From positions 1 through 62,442 of the forward strand of contig JAILNS010000019.1 of assembly GCA_024691305.1 (NCBI GenBank): 62,442 nucleotides of DNA, read 5' to 3'. This DNA comes from Lachnospiraceae bacterium. GTDB lineage: Bacteria > Bacillota > Clostridia > Lachnospirales > Lachnospiraceae. The position numbers and the translations under genes are program-made. The notes beneath the pieces were generated by a model. That model ran no database searches. It was given only the letters and a program-made list of their open reading frames with translations, and was not told the origin of the DNA. This document shows, piece by piece, positions 18,641-27,895 of this stretch. Each line of letters opens with the position of its first letter. Position 1 is the stretch's first letter.

Positions 18641-19495
18641 ATGAAAAAAATAATTGTTACAGGTGCAAACGGTCAGCTGGGACGTGCGGTAAATATCGAA
18701 TATGCGGGAAGAGCCGATATCGAACTGGTAAACACCGATGTTGCGGAACTTGATATAACAGATGTAGATGCGGTTCTTAAGTTTGTAAGAGATGTAAAAC
18801 CGTATGCGATAATAAACTGTGCGGCTCATACGAATGTGGATGCGTGTGAGACTCAGGTTGATCTGGCTTACAGGATCAATGCCATAGGCCCGAGAAATCT
18901 TGCTATAGCAGCATCCGATTCCGGAGCCAAACTTATGCATATTTCTACGGATTATGTTTTTGATGGAAACGGAACCAGACCTTATATAGAATTTGATGCA
19001 CCGGGCCCAAAATCGGTTTACGGTGCAACCAAACTTGCGGGTGAGGAACAGGTTAAACTTTTTGCAGACAGATTCTATATAATAAGGACGGCATGGCTAT
19101 ACGGAGACGGTAAGAACTTTGCAAGAACCATGTTAAGGCTTGCGGAGGATCATGAAGAGATCACCGTAGTAAACGATCAGGTGGGTTCACCGACTTCAGC
19201 CAAAGAACTGGCTAAAGCGGTAGTAAGCCAACTTGATACCGACAATTACGGAATGTTCCACGGAACGTGTGAAGGAGACTGTTCGTGGGCAGATTTTGCG
19301 ACTGAAGTGCTTCGTCTTGCTGGATCCAAAACACGTATCGTACCGATATCGAGTGAAGAGTACGGAGCACCTGCCAACAGACCTCATTATTCCATACTTG
19401 AAAACTATATGCTTAAGCTGACCGGCGGTTACATGTTTGCCGATTGGCATGATGCTATCGAAGAATATATGAAGGCCGAGATGGCTGATAGATAA
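18641..19495 (+). CDS. rfbD: dTDP-4-dehydrorhamnose reductase
   Basis: This extended-SDR enzyme reduces dTDP-4-dehydrorhamnose to dTDP-L-rhamnose. It has the N-terminal nucleotide-binding GANGQLG, the DYVFDGNG segment and the catalytic YGATK near residue 130. A GTG at 18632 extends the frame, but the ATG at 18641 fits the family N-terminus and leaves a workable distance from GGGGAG (284 residues). rfbA, rfbB and rfbC are not here, so the rest of the rhamnose pathway must lie elsewhere, or the protein acts on another sugar. It opens the polysaccharide cluster. Confidence 0.88.
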   Translation: MKKIIVTGANGQLGRAVNIEYAGRADIELVNTDVAELDITDVDAVLKFVRDVKPYAIINCAAHTNVDACETQVDLAYRINAIGPRNLAIAASDSGAKLMHISTDYVFDGNGTRPYIEFDAPGPKSVYGATKLAGEEQVKLFADRFYIIRTAWLYGDGKNFARTMLRLAEDHEEITVVNDQVGSPTSAKELAKAVVSQLDTDNYGMFHGTCEGDCSWADFATEVLRLAGSKTRIVPISSEEYGAPANRPHYSILENYMLKLTGGYMFADWHDAIEEYMKAEMADR

Positions 19496-19496
19496 G

Positions 19497-19970
19497 ATGT
19501 CAGTAATAAACGATTTATTACAAAATGAAATAATCATAACCGGAGCGACCTGTTGGCTTACGGCACAGGTGATCAAGACGATCATATACCTGATAGTCAA
19601 CAAACAGTTCAGGTTGGAGAGGATGATAGGTGACGGCGGAATGCCCAGTTGTCACTCAGCAACCGTATCCGGGCTCGCTACATCTATCGCTCTTACCGAG
19701 GGGGTTAGCAGCAAACTGTTTGCCTTGTCACTGTTCTTCGCTATAATAGTAATGCATGATGCGATGGGAGTCAGACAGGAAACCGGAAAGCAGGCTCGGG
19801 TCATAAATGATATAGTGGAAGAGATCAGGGAAAGCGGGATGACGATAATGTCGATGTCCCCCGAAGACCGGTTAAAAGAGTTTGTCGGACATACGGGCTT
19901 TCAGGTTTGCGTAGGATCAGTCATAGGAATTTTGACTGCGGTTATTGAATATATGGTCTTTTTTTCATAG
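19497..19970 (+). CDS. Divergent PAP2-family membrane protein (YuiD-like)
   Basis: The 157-residue protein carries the DUF212/divergent PAP2 features: GGMPSCHSATVSGLATS and MHDAMGVRQETGKQA, which correspond to the phosphatase His/Ser motifs, with about four hydrophobic helices. Related proteins are acid-phosphatase-like enzymes thought to act on lipid phosphates. Its start overlaps the end of the rfbD gene by a base or two, so the two are probably translated together. In this setting it could recycle polyprenyl phosphate carrier, but that is inference. Confidence 0.8.
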   Translation: MSVINDLLQNEIIITGATCWLTAQVIKTIIYLIVNKQFRLERMIGDGGMPSCHSATVSGLATSIALTEGVSSKLFALSLFFAIIVMHDAMGVRQETGKQARVINDIVEEIRESGMTIMSMSPEDRLKEFVGHTGFQVCVGSVIGILTAVIEYMVFFS

Positions 19971-19997
19971 ATCAGATAATAAAGGAGATTTTACTTT

Positions 19998-21068
19998 ATG
20001 AGAAATGTAGCATTGATCACGGGTGTAACGGGACAGGACGGTTCATACCTTACAGAACTGTTACTTGAAAAAGGATATGAAGTGCATGGTCTTGTCAGAA
20101 GGCATTCGATAAGCAATACTGCAAGGATCGATCATATAATCAGATCCGAATATAACAATGTCAAATTCTTTATGCACTACTGTGACACTACCGATTCGAG
20201 TAACCTGATGAGACTTGTTGCAGAGATCAAGCCTACCGAGGTTTATAATCTTGCGGCTCAGTCCCATGTAGGGATTTCATTTGAAGTACCGGAGTATACC
20301 GCTGAAGCAACAGGGGTAAGCACTCTTAAGCTTCTTGAAGCATTGAGGGTAAACGGAGGTAACTGCAGATACTATCAGGCTTCCACATCCGAACTTTTCG
20401 GCGGACTTCCCGAGACTGCACCTCAGAGTGAAAAGACACCCTTTCATCCCATGAGTCCTTACGGGGTTGCCAAACTTTATTCATACTGGATAACAGTTAA
20501 TTACAGAGAGTCTTATAACATGTTCGCATGTAACGGTATCCTGTTTAATCATGAATCACCAAGAAGAGGCGAGAACTTTGTTACACGTAAGATCACGCTT
20601 GCCATTGCAAATATCATAGCCGGAAATCAGGAGATTCTTTCCCTTGGAAATATGAACGCAAAACGCGACTGGGGATTCGCGGGTGATTATGTGGAAGGAA
20701 TGTGGCGCATCTTACAAAATGACGTGCCCAAGGATTACGTACTTGCCACCAATGAGACACATACCGTACGCCAGTTTGTCGAAGCGGCTTTCGGAGAACT
20801 CGGAATAAAGATACGCTGGGAAGGCGAGGGCGTCAGTGAAAAAGGATACGATTCGGAAACAGGCAGACTGCTTGTCGATGTCAATCCGGAGTTTTACCGT
20901 CCTGCAGAAGTTGAATTTTTGTGGGGTGATTCATCACTTGCCGAGAAGGAACTTGGCTGGAAACGTAAGACTGATTTTGCAGGCCTTGTAAAAATGATGA
21001 TGGACGCAGATATGAAAAATATCGCAGGTATGACATGCGAGGAATATAAGAAGAGCAAACAGTCATAA
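19998..21068 (+). CDS. gmd: GDP-mannose 4,6-dehydratase
   Basis: Gmd converts GDP-mannose to GDP-4-keto-6-deoxymannose, the first step to GDP-L-fucose. The 356 residues include the cofactor motif GVTGQDGSY (9-17), GLVRRHS, NLAAQSHVG and the catalytic YGVAK. AAAGGAG lies before the ATG. The partner fcl is only 1.8 kb downstream with a membrane-protein gene between, so the cluster can supply GDP-fucose for the polysaccharide. Mannose-1-phosphate guanylyltransferase is not in the window. Confidence 0.97.
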   Translation: MRNVALITGVTGQDGSYLTELLLEKGYEVHGLVRRHSISNTARIDHIIRSEYNNVKFFMHYCDTTDSSNLMRLVAEIKPTEVYNLAAQSHVGISFEVPEYTAEATGVSTLKLLEALRVNGGNCRYYQASTSELFGGLPETAPQSEKTPFHPMSPYGVAKLYSYWITVNYRESYNMFACNGILFNHESPRRGENFVTRKITLAIANIIAGNQEILSLGNMNAKRDWGFAGDYVEGMWRILQNDVPKDYVLATNETHTVRQFVEAAFGELGIKIRWEGEGVSEKGYDSETGRLLVDVNPEFYRPAEVEFLWGDSSLAEKELGWKRKTDFAGLVKMMMDADMKNIAGMTCEEYKKSKQS

Positions 21069-21086
21069 AGTTCAGATACTTAATCT

Positions 21087-22823
21087 ATGATCTCAGTTAT
21101 TGTTATATGGATATATATGATCCTGACCACATTTGCCATGGGAGTAACAGCTTCCCGTATGGCGGACAAAGCGGTCGGGTACAACCCCAAAGACCTGCCC
21201 GGTGTAATACTTGCAGGTCTTGTTTGTGTTACGGTATATGCCGAGATATTCAGTTTATTTTCCGGTGTGGGTATTGTGGCCAATGTGCTGCTTATTCTGT
21301 TTAGCGTTGCCGTCTTAGTATATCTTGTCCTTTCAAAAAGATCCGATAAATATTCACGCTATATATTGGATTTATTTTTTTCATGTTCCGGCAAAGAAAT
21401 AGTCCTGACCGTAATTATCTTTGCGATAATGGCATACGGTACTTCGCACGGTCTTATGCACTACGACACCGGACTTTATCATGCACAGGCCATAAGGTGG
21501 ATAGAAGAATACGGATGTGTGAGCGGTCTTGCAAATCTTCATACCAGGCTTGGATATAATTCATCGGCTTTTGTACTCAATGCATTATACAGTATGGCAT
21601 TTACCGGAAATTCATATCATGTCACGGGAGGTTTTTGTGCACTGCTCCTTGCTGTGGAATGTGTGGTCACACCGGTAAAAGAGCATAAGAAAGTGATATC
21701 GACAGCATCGTTTGCGAGGGCGATGGGATTGTATTACCTGCTCATGATCTTTGATGAGATGGTATCGCCTGCCTCTGATTATTATATGGTCACGCTTGCA
21801 TTCATACTGGTGATAAGATGGCTGGATATAACGGACGTATCGTATGCTACGATAAAAACAGACAGCAAACCAGAGAATAACGAAACAGAGAATAAAGAAG
21901 CAGAAGTTACTGCCGGATTGTGCATGCTGGCTTTGCTTGCGTGTTTTATCGTTACGGTGAAACTATCCGGGGCAATGCTCGTTCTTCTTGCGATACTTCC
22001 CGGGTACAGACTGATAAAAGATCATAAGATAAGCGGATTTATTTCATGTATAGTATCCGGGGCTGTAATAATTTTTCCTTTTCTTATAAGGAATGTGATA
22101 TTGTCCGGATGGATATTATATCCCTCCACGGCGTTGGGTGTTTTCGATGTGCCATGGAGAATTCCCAAAGATACAGCTGCATATGATTATAAGGAGATCC
22201 AGGTATACGGCAGGGGATATACGGATGTATCCAGATACAGTGAACCGGTATGGATATGGTTTAAGGACTGGTTTCTCGGTCAATCATTAACCGATCGTGT
22301 CCTAATAGCCGCTGCGGTAGTCGGAGTCATATATTTTGTGATAAAATGTATGACGAAGGCCAAAAAGAAAAATATACTCATAACTGCAGTCTGTTGTATA
22401 TGCTTTTTGTTCTGGATGTTAACATCACCTCTTATGCGATACGGATGTCTGTATGTATATCTGTGTGATGCTTTGATATGGGGTGCTTTGGCAGTCGATA
22501 TTTCCCGGAACAGATCGTATGTCCGTGGGATCATTTATGTTTTTCTGATCGCACTTATGGCATATAAATCCCTGATGTTTGCAGGTGAAGCCGTGCGGGC
22601 ATACAGAAGAGATACCTGGGTCATACAACAGGGTTATGAAGAATATGAAACATATCCATATGAGATATATAAGGCAGATTCCGATGAGGGAATCATGTTT
22701 TATGCTCCGGTATCTGGAGACCGTACAGGATATGAGCCGTTTCCGTCGTCACCATGGCAGATGGATGATTCGGTGGTCCTAAAAGGGGATTCTTTGAAAG
22801 ACGGATTTTTGCCGGTAGATTAA
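21087..22823 (+). CDS. Large polytopic membrane protein, possible polysaccharide polymerase or glycosyltransferase
   Basis: The 578-residue protein has roughly a dozen hydrophobic helices and a characteristic extracellular-loop motif, HYDTGLYHAQAIRWIEEYG (about 129-147), followed by LGYNSSAF. This recalls the LIC_10190-type membrane proteins found in surface-polysaccharide loci and, more loosely, GT-C enzymes. Its placement between gmd and fcl points to a job in polymer assembly. A hydrophilic Glu/Lys/Asn-rich loop near 265-275 (ENNETENKEAE) interrupts the helices. I could not find a ribosome site better than a weak one. Family assignment is tentative. Confidence 0.6.
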   Translation: MISVIVIWIYMILTTFAMGVTASRMADKAVGYNPKDLPGVILAGLVCVTVYAEIFSLFSGVGIVANVLLILFSVAVLVYLVLSKRSDKYSRYILDLFFSCSGKEIVLTVIIFAIMAYGTSHGLMHYDTGLYHAQAIRWIEEYGCVSGLANLHTRLGYNSSAFVLNALYSMAFTGNSYHVTGGFCALLLAVECVVTPVKEHKKVISTASFARAMGLYYLLMIFDEMVSPASDYYMVTLAFILVIRWLDITDVSYATIKTDSKPENNETENKEAEVTAGLCMLALLACFIVTVKLSGAMLVLLAILPGYRLIKDHKISGFISCIVSGAVIIFPFLIRNVILSGWILYPSTALGVFDVPWRIPKDTAAYDYKEIQVYGRGYTDVSRYSEPVWIWFKDWFLGQSLTDRVLIAAAVVGVIYFVIKCMTKAKKKNILITAVCCICFLFWMLTSPLMRYGCLYVYLCDALIWGALAVDISRNRSYVRGIIYVFLIALMAYKSLMFAGEAVRAYRRDTWVIQQGYEEYETYPYEIYKADSDEGIMFYAPVSGDRTGYEPFPSSPWQMDDSVVLKGDSLKDGFLPVD

Positions 22824-22873
22824 ATATCAGGATTATAGTTTCCGGATAACGAAACCATATATGGGAGGACATC

Positions 22874-23818
22874 ATGATAGAGCATAATGACAAAATTTAT
22901 GTTGCGGGACACAGGGGACTTGTAGGATCCGCGATAGTAAGAAATCTTGAGTCAAAAGGTTACACGAATATCATCGGGAGAACACACAGTGAACTTGATC
23001 TTACCGATCAGGCAGCGGTACGTGCTTTCTTTGATGAGGAAAAACCGGATGTTGTGGTCCTTGCAGCAGCCAAGGTGGGCGGGATCAATGCAAACAATAC
23101 ACAGCCTGCCATGTTTGCATATGAGAATATGCAGATACAGTGCAATATCATAAACGAGAGTCATAAACACGGGGTTAAGAAGCTACTGTTTCTTGGAAGC
23201 ACATGCATATATCCCAGAATGGCACCTCAGCCCATACCCGAAGATGCGCTTCTTACAGGACCCTTGGAAGAGACCAATGAGGCTTATGCGATAGCCAAGA
23301 TATCCGGTCTTGAAATGTGCAAATTTTATAAGCGTCAGTACGGTGATGATTATATTAGCTGTATGCCGACCAATCTCTACGGTCCTCATGATAATTATGA
23401 CCTTAAGGGGTCTCATGTTATGCCTGCTATGATCAGGAAATTCCATGAAGCCAAGATAAGCAATGCTCCTTTTGTGGAATTGTGGGGAACCGGAACTCCC
23501 TTAAGAGAATTTCTTTATGTAGATGATATGGCTGATGCCTGTGTATTTTTGCTTGAAAATTACAGCGGTGAGCAGCATGTAAATATAGGAACAGGCAAAG
23601 AGGTTACGATCAAAGAACTTGCGGAAACTGTAAAACGTACTGTCGGATATGAAGGAGAGATTCACTGGAATACCGATATGCCGGACGGTACCCCCAGAAA
23701 GCTTACCGATGTGACCAAACTTCACGATCTTGGATGGACTCACAAGGTGGATCTTGAAGAGGGTGTTGCACTTGCATATGATTGGTTTAAGGAGAATGTC
23801 GATCAGGCTAGGATGTGA
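22874..23818 (+). CDS. fcl: GDP-L-fucose synthase
   Basis: Fcl epimerises and reduces GDP-4-keto-6-deoxymannose to GDP-L-fucose. The 314 residues show the cofactor loop [10 protein letters not shown], the LAAAKVGGI strand and the catalytic NEAYAIAK motif, with [12 protein letters not shown] after it. GGGAGG precedes the ATG. With gmd this makes the GDP-fucose branch complete apart from GDP-mannose supply. The next gene, a glycosyltransferase, starts 3 bases after its stop. Confidence 0.97.
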   Translation: MIEHNDKIYVAGHRGLVGSAIVRNLESKGYTNIIGRTHSELDLTDQAAVRAFFDEEKPDVVVLAAAKVGGINANNTQPAMFAYENMQIQCNIINESHKHGVKKLLFLGSTCIYPRMAPQPIPEDALLTGPLEETNEAYAIAKISGLEMCKFYKRQYGDDYISCMPTNLYGPHDNYDLKGSHVMPAMIRKFHEAKISNAPFVELWGTGTPLREFLYVDDMADACVFLLENYSGEQHVNIGTGKEVTIKELAETVKRTVGYEGEIHWNTDMPDGTPRKLTDVTKLHDLGWTHKVDLEEGVALAYDWFKENVDQARM

Positions 23819-23821
23819 GTT

Positions 23822-24751
23822 ATGCGGATTTTGAGTATTGTGGTTCCATGCTATAACGAAGAGGAAAATGTTCGTGACTTCTATAATGAAGTCATGAAAA
23901 ACGAGCCTTTTTTTAAGGAAAAGGAACTTGAACCCGAGTTTATTTATGTGGATGACGGGTCCAAGGATAACACTGCTTCTGAAGTAAAGAAACTGATACA
24001 GGATGATCCCAGGATACATCTTGTGTCTTTTTCAAGAAACTTTGGAAAGGAAGCGGGATTGTATGCAGGGCTTGAAAAAGCATCCGGTGATTATGTGGTC
24101 ACCATGGATGTGGATATGCAGGATCCTCCGGCACTTTTACCCGAGATGTATAAGTATATCGAGGAAGGATATGATTCCGTTGCTACGAGGCGAGTATCCA
24201 GAAAAGGTGAACCGCCGATCAGATCTTTTTTTGCAAGAAAATTCTATAAACTCATAAACCGAATGTCTAAGACCGAGATCGTTGACGGTGCAAGAGATTA
24301 CCGTTTTATGACCAGACAGTTCGTGGATGCGGTTCTGTCAATGAAAGAATATAACCGTTTTACCAAGGGAATATTCAGCTGGGTCGGATATGAGACCAAA
24401 TGGATAGAATTTGAGAATGTGGAACGTATAAAGGGAGAGACCAAGTGGTCCTTCTGGAAACTGTTTCTTTATGCAATAGACGGTATAGTTGCATTTACGA
24501 CTGCACCGCTTGCTTTTGCTTCGTTTATGGGAGTGCTGTTTTGCATTCTTGCTTTTGTGCTCATAATCGTCACGATAGTACGTAAAGCATTATTCGGAGA
24601 TCCGACATCGGGATGGCCGTCACTCGTTTGTATCATTTCGCTCATCAGCGGTGTACAGCTGTTTTGCCTGGGAATAATAGGCCAGTATATATCCAAGACT
24701 TATATGGAAGTTAAGCAAAGACCCATATATATCATAAAAGAAGAGATCTGA
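23822..24751 (+). CDS. GtrB/DPM1-like membrane glycosyltransferase
   Basis: A GT2 catalytic domain (PCYNEEENV at 9-17, YVDDGSKDNT, MDVDMQDPP as the DxD region) is followed by two transmembrane helices at about 225-250 and 262-285 and a short basic tail. This is the layout of GtrB and bacterial DPM-like enzymes that attach a hexose to undecaprenyl phosphate on the cytoplasmic face. No GtrA-type flippase is next to it. Its stop and the next ATG overlap (ATG within TGATGG), so translation is coupled. Confidence 0.9.
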   Translation: MRILSIVVPCYNEEENVRDFYNEVMKNEPFFKEKELEPEFIYVDDGSKDNTASEVKKLIQDDPRIHLVSFSRNFGKEAGLYAGLEKASGDYVVTMDVDMQDPPALLPEMYKYIEEGYDSVATRRVSRKGEPPIRSFFARKFYKLINRMSKTEIVDGARDYRFMTRQFVDAVLSMKEYNRFTKGIFSWVGYETKWIEFENVERIKGETKWSFWKLFLYAIDGIVAFTTAPLAFASFMGVLFCILAFVLIIVTIVRKALFGDPTSGWPSLVCIISLISGVQLFCLGIIGQYISKTYMEVKQRPIYIIKEEI

Positions 24752-25503
24752 TGGTAAGTATCATTGTACCTGTATATAATGCAAAAGAATATATAGCTTC
24801 CACGATACAATGTGTCAGGGAACAGACTTATTCCGATTGGGAGCTTATACTGGTCGATGACAGATCAAAGGACGGGACAGCCGATGAAATCCGAAGGATC
24901 ACACAGGAACTCGGAGATGATCGGATACGTCTTATTGAATGTGAGACTAATTGCGGTGCGGCACATGCGAGAAATGTAGGGCTTGATATTGCCGATGGAA
25001 GATATATTGCTTTTTTGGATGCGGATGATGTATGGTATCCGGATCGCCTGAAAAAGGGTATGAAATATATGGAAGAGCATCCTGAGGCAGGTTTTGTGTT
25101 CAGCGCATATGAGTTTGGTGATGAAGAAGGCAAAGGCACCGGACGCATAGTTCATGTTCCGGAAAAACTTACATATAAAGAAGCACTTTCCCGTACGGTG
25201 ATATTTACGACCACGACACTTTTTGATACCGAAAAGATACCGGCCGAACTCATACATATGCCACAGGTAGCAAGCGAAGATACTGCCACATGGTGGCAGA
25301 TTTTAAGAGCCGGACATACGGCTTACGGGATCGACGAGGTACTGGCAGTATACAGGAGACCTGCAAACTCCTTATCGTCAAATAAACTCGTGGCGATCAA
25401 AAGGATCTGGAATCTGTACAGAAACGTTGAAGGTCTTGGCCTTATACAGAGTACGGTAAGTTTTACAGGATGGGCATTCAGGGCGACCTTAAGAAGAATC
25501 TGA
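24751..25503 (+). CDS. Family 2 glycosyltransferase
   Basis: The 250-residue soluble GT-A enzyme has VPVYNAKEYI at its start, LVDDRSKDGT, AHARNVGLDIADGRYIAFLDADDVW containing the DxD metal site, and a likely catalytic region with SEDTATWWQIL. It resembles teichuronic/exopolysaccharide GT2 enzymes that add single sugars to the lipid-linked repeat unit; donor and acceptor cannot be read from sequence. It is coupled to the preceding gene and followed 10 bases later by the phosphoglycosyltransferase. Confidence 0.9.
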   Translation: MVSIIVPVYNAKEYIASTIQCVREQTYSDWELILVDDRSKDGTADEIRRITQELGDDRIRLIECETNCGAAHARNVGLDIADGRYIAFLDADDVWYPDRLKKGMKYMEEHPEAGFVFSAYEFGDEEGKGTGRIVHVPEKLTYKEALSRTVIFTTTTLFDTEKIPAELIHMPQVASEDTATWWQILRAGHTAYGIDEVLAVYRRPANSLSSNKLVAIKRIWNLYRNVEGLGLIQSTVSFTGWAFRATLRRI

Positions 25504-25512
25504 TCACAATAT

Positions 25513-26934
25513 ATGAAAAAAATCGAATCTCTTAAGCGAATAATAATACTTCAATTGTCTGTGATAGGAATAATCATAGATACGGCTATCTATGCTTTTT
25601 TCTGGTTTGAGGAATATTATCCGGTCCTGGCAAGAAGAGCCAGAGGACTCAATTATTATTTTCGCGGACATGTTCTCGTTATTCTGATCTATTTTGTCCT
25701 TATATTATTTTTTACAAGTACTTTCGGAGGATTAAAGGTAGGATACCTAAAACCCGGGGATATAATCTTCAGTCAGATATTCGGTATCATTGCAGTTAAT
25801 CTGATATCGTATTTTCAGTTATCGCTCATGGGTAACTGGCTGGTTCCCATAAAACCGATGCTTCTGTGCTCACTTGTCCAGTTTGTATTCAGCGCGATCT
25901 GGACTGTCATGTGTAATGCCTTTTATCACAGGGTTTTCCCGCCGAGGAAGATCCTGTTCGTTCACGGAGACCGTCCCATAGAGGATATCTTATATAAGTT
26001 CTCAACGAGACCGGATAAATATCTTATAACGGATACGCTTAACATATCCGAGGGAATGGATAAGGTTAAGGAAACCGGAATGAGCGGTAAATTTAACGGA
26101 GTCGTGCTCTGGGATATTCCGACGCAGTACAGGAATAAACTCCTTAAGTTTTTCTACAGCAATAATATGCGTGTGTATATGATGCCCAAGATCACAGATG
26201 TCCTGGTACAGGGTTCCGATTCCATACATCTGTTTGATGCCCCAATACTTCTTACCAGAGAGTATGCGCTGACGGCAGGACAGAGATTTGCCAAAAGGAC
26301 CATGGACATAGTCTGTGCTCTTTTGCTTGCGATAATCGCGTCTCCGATAATGCTCATTACTGCCATATTCATCAAACTGTATGACGGAGGTCCGGTTTTA
26401 TATTCTCAGATAAGATGCACCAGAGACAGACGCGAATTCAGGATACTTAAATTCAGGAGCATGAGGGTGGATGCGGAAAAGGACGGCGTGGCAAGACTTG
26501 CATCCAAAGGAGATGACAGGATAACTCCCATCGGCCGTTTCATAAGAGCGGTCAGGATCGATGAACTCCCGCAGCTTTTTAATATCTTAAAAGGGGATAT
26601 GTCCTTTATTGGACCGCGTCCCGAAAGACCCGAGATAATCGAACAGTACATGGATGAAATGCCGGAGTTTGCATATCGTATGAGAGTCAAGGCCGGGCTT
26701 GCCGGATATGCACAGGTTTATGGCAGATACAATACGACACCTTATGATAAGCTTAAGCTTGATCTGATATATATAGAAAACTATTCCTTCTGGATGGATA
26801 TCAAGCTCATGCTCTTAACACTTAAGATCCTTCTTAAGCCCGAGAGCACGGAAGGGGTTGAAACAAATCAGGTTACAGCCATGAAAAATCCGGAATCCGT
26901 GGAAACGGAAGACCGGGATCAGGAAAATATTTAG
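25513..26934 (+). CDS. Polyprenyl-phosphate phosphoglycosyltransferase (initiating sugar transferase)
   Basis: The C-terminal half (about 255-460) is a bacterial sugar-transferase domain: a membrane helix after KRTMDIVCA, KFRSMRVDAEKDG, the catalytic RIDELPQLFNILKGDMSFIG and the GPRPERPE signature. It transfers sugar-1-phosphate to undecaprenyl phosphate, starting each repeat unit. The N-terminal half has about four hydrophobic helices and a nucleotide-binding-like region, the WcaJ/CpsE long form. The C-terminal tail is acidic and Glu-rich. This marks the cluster as a Wzx/Wzy-type pathway. Confidence 0.93.
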   Translation: MKKIESLKRIIILQLSVIGIIIDTAIYAFFWFEEYYPVLARRARGLNYYFRGHVLVILIYFVLILFFTSTFGGLKVGYLKPGDIIFSQIFGIIAVNLISYFQLSLMGNWLVPIKPMLLCSLVQFVFSAIWTVMCNAFYHRVFPPRKILFVHGDRPIEDILYKFSTRPDKYLITDTLNISEGMDKVKETGMSGKFNGVVLWDIPTQYRNKLLKFFYSNNMRVYMMPKITDVLVQGSDSIHLFDAPILLTREYALTAGQRFAKRTMDIVCALLLAIIASPIMLITAIFIKLYDGGPVLYSQIRCTRDRREFRILKFRSMRVDAEKDGVARLASKGDDRITPIGRFIRAVRIDELPQLFNILKGDMSFIGPRPERPEIIEQYMDEMPEFAYRMRVKAGLAGYAQVYGRYNTTPYDKLKLDLIYIENYSFWMDIKLMLLTLKILLKPESTEGVETNQVTAMKNPESVETEDRDQENI

Positions 26935-26944
26935 GGGAAATCAT

Positions 26945-27895
26945 ATGAAGACAGGTGACCGTGATCAATGCGGCAAAGATGCATATTGGACATACAGACC
27001 CGACACGCGGAAGATGGCCATATTGTTTGTCCGTAATCTATGGAAGGTGATAATAGGTATGGCAGCAGGCGCAGTGGTATGTGCGCTTGGCTATTTTGCT
27101 TATCATGCGATATTTGACGGAACGATCTACAGCGGGTACAGCCGGTTCTATATAGATTTTACGATAGATGAAGACGGCAATGCCGCATATGATTACTATA
27201 ACGGATATACATGGAACGATCTTATGACCACGGATCTTATCGCAGGATATACACTGGATAATGTTCAGGATAAAAGCATAGATATAGTTAAACTTGAAGA
27301 GGATACACGGGCTGACATATTATCGGATATAAGAGTACTCAAGGTGACATTTACCGATTCCGATGAGGCCGTATGTGCCGATATACAGCAGGCCACCGAA
27401 AAAGCAGTCGTTTCACTTGGAGAGGATGCCAAAGAGTTTGATAAGATATCGCTCATAAAGAGCGTGGCTCCTTCCAGGGTTTATACCGATGACCGTATTA
27501 AGCAGGCAATACTTCTTGGTCTTTTGGCAGGGCTTATTATTTCGCTCATCGTAATGAGATTTAAATATATCCTCGATGACACGATCATGCTTCCGTCGGA
27601 TATAAGAGATATGGGGATCAAGCTTCTCGGAGTAAATTTAAAAGAAGAAGATCCCGAACTTGCTAAGAAGTTGAATTCACTCATAAATACAGAAAGTACC
27701 GGGGCAGAAGATAAGGACGGGAAAGAACCGGTAACCATAGAAATACCGTATAAGGGTATGACAAGAAGTGCTCTCAGATATGAGCTGGACAGATATGAAG
27801 AAAACGGTGTGCCCGTAAAAGGCGCATATATCAATGGTGCAGATAATGCTTTTTATAAGATCTATTACTATGGGTCAAAAACGGCGGACAAATGA
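26945..27895 (+). CDS. Wzz-like chain-length protein with remnant BY-kinase tail
   Basis: Two transmembrane helices (about 33-55 and 186-205) enclose an extracytoplasmic loop, the topology of Wzz/YveK-type polysaccharide co-polymerases. After the second helix come DDTIMLPSDIRDMGIKLLG, the linker usual in fused tyrosine kinases, and then only about 85 residues ending TRSALRYELDRYEENGVPVKG with the tail FYKIYYYG. That resembles the last strand-helix-strand and tyrosine cluster of BY-kinases, but no Walker A, A' or B motif is present. A separate kinase is not in the window. The start has AGGGGAAATC before the ATG; its stop overlaps the next start. Confidence 0.75.
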   Translation: MKTGDRDQCGKDAYWTYRPDTRKMAILFVRNLWKVIIGMAAGAVVCALGYFAYHAIFDGTIYSGYSRFYIDFTIDEDGNAAYDYYNGYTWNDLMTTDLIAGYTLDNVQDKSIDIVKLEEDTRADILSDIRVLKVTFTDSDEAVCADIQQATEKAVVSLGEDAKEFDKISLIKSVAPSRVYTDDRIKQAILLGLLAGLIISLIVMRFKYILDDTIMLPSDIRDMGIKLLGVNLKEEDPELAKKLNSLINTESTGAEDKDGKEPVTIEIPYKGMTRSALRYELDRYEENGVPVKGAYINGADNAFYKIYYYGSKTADK

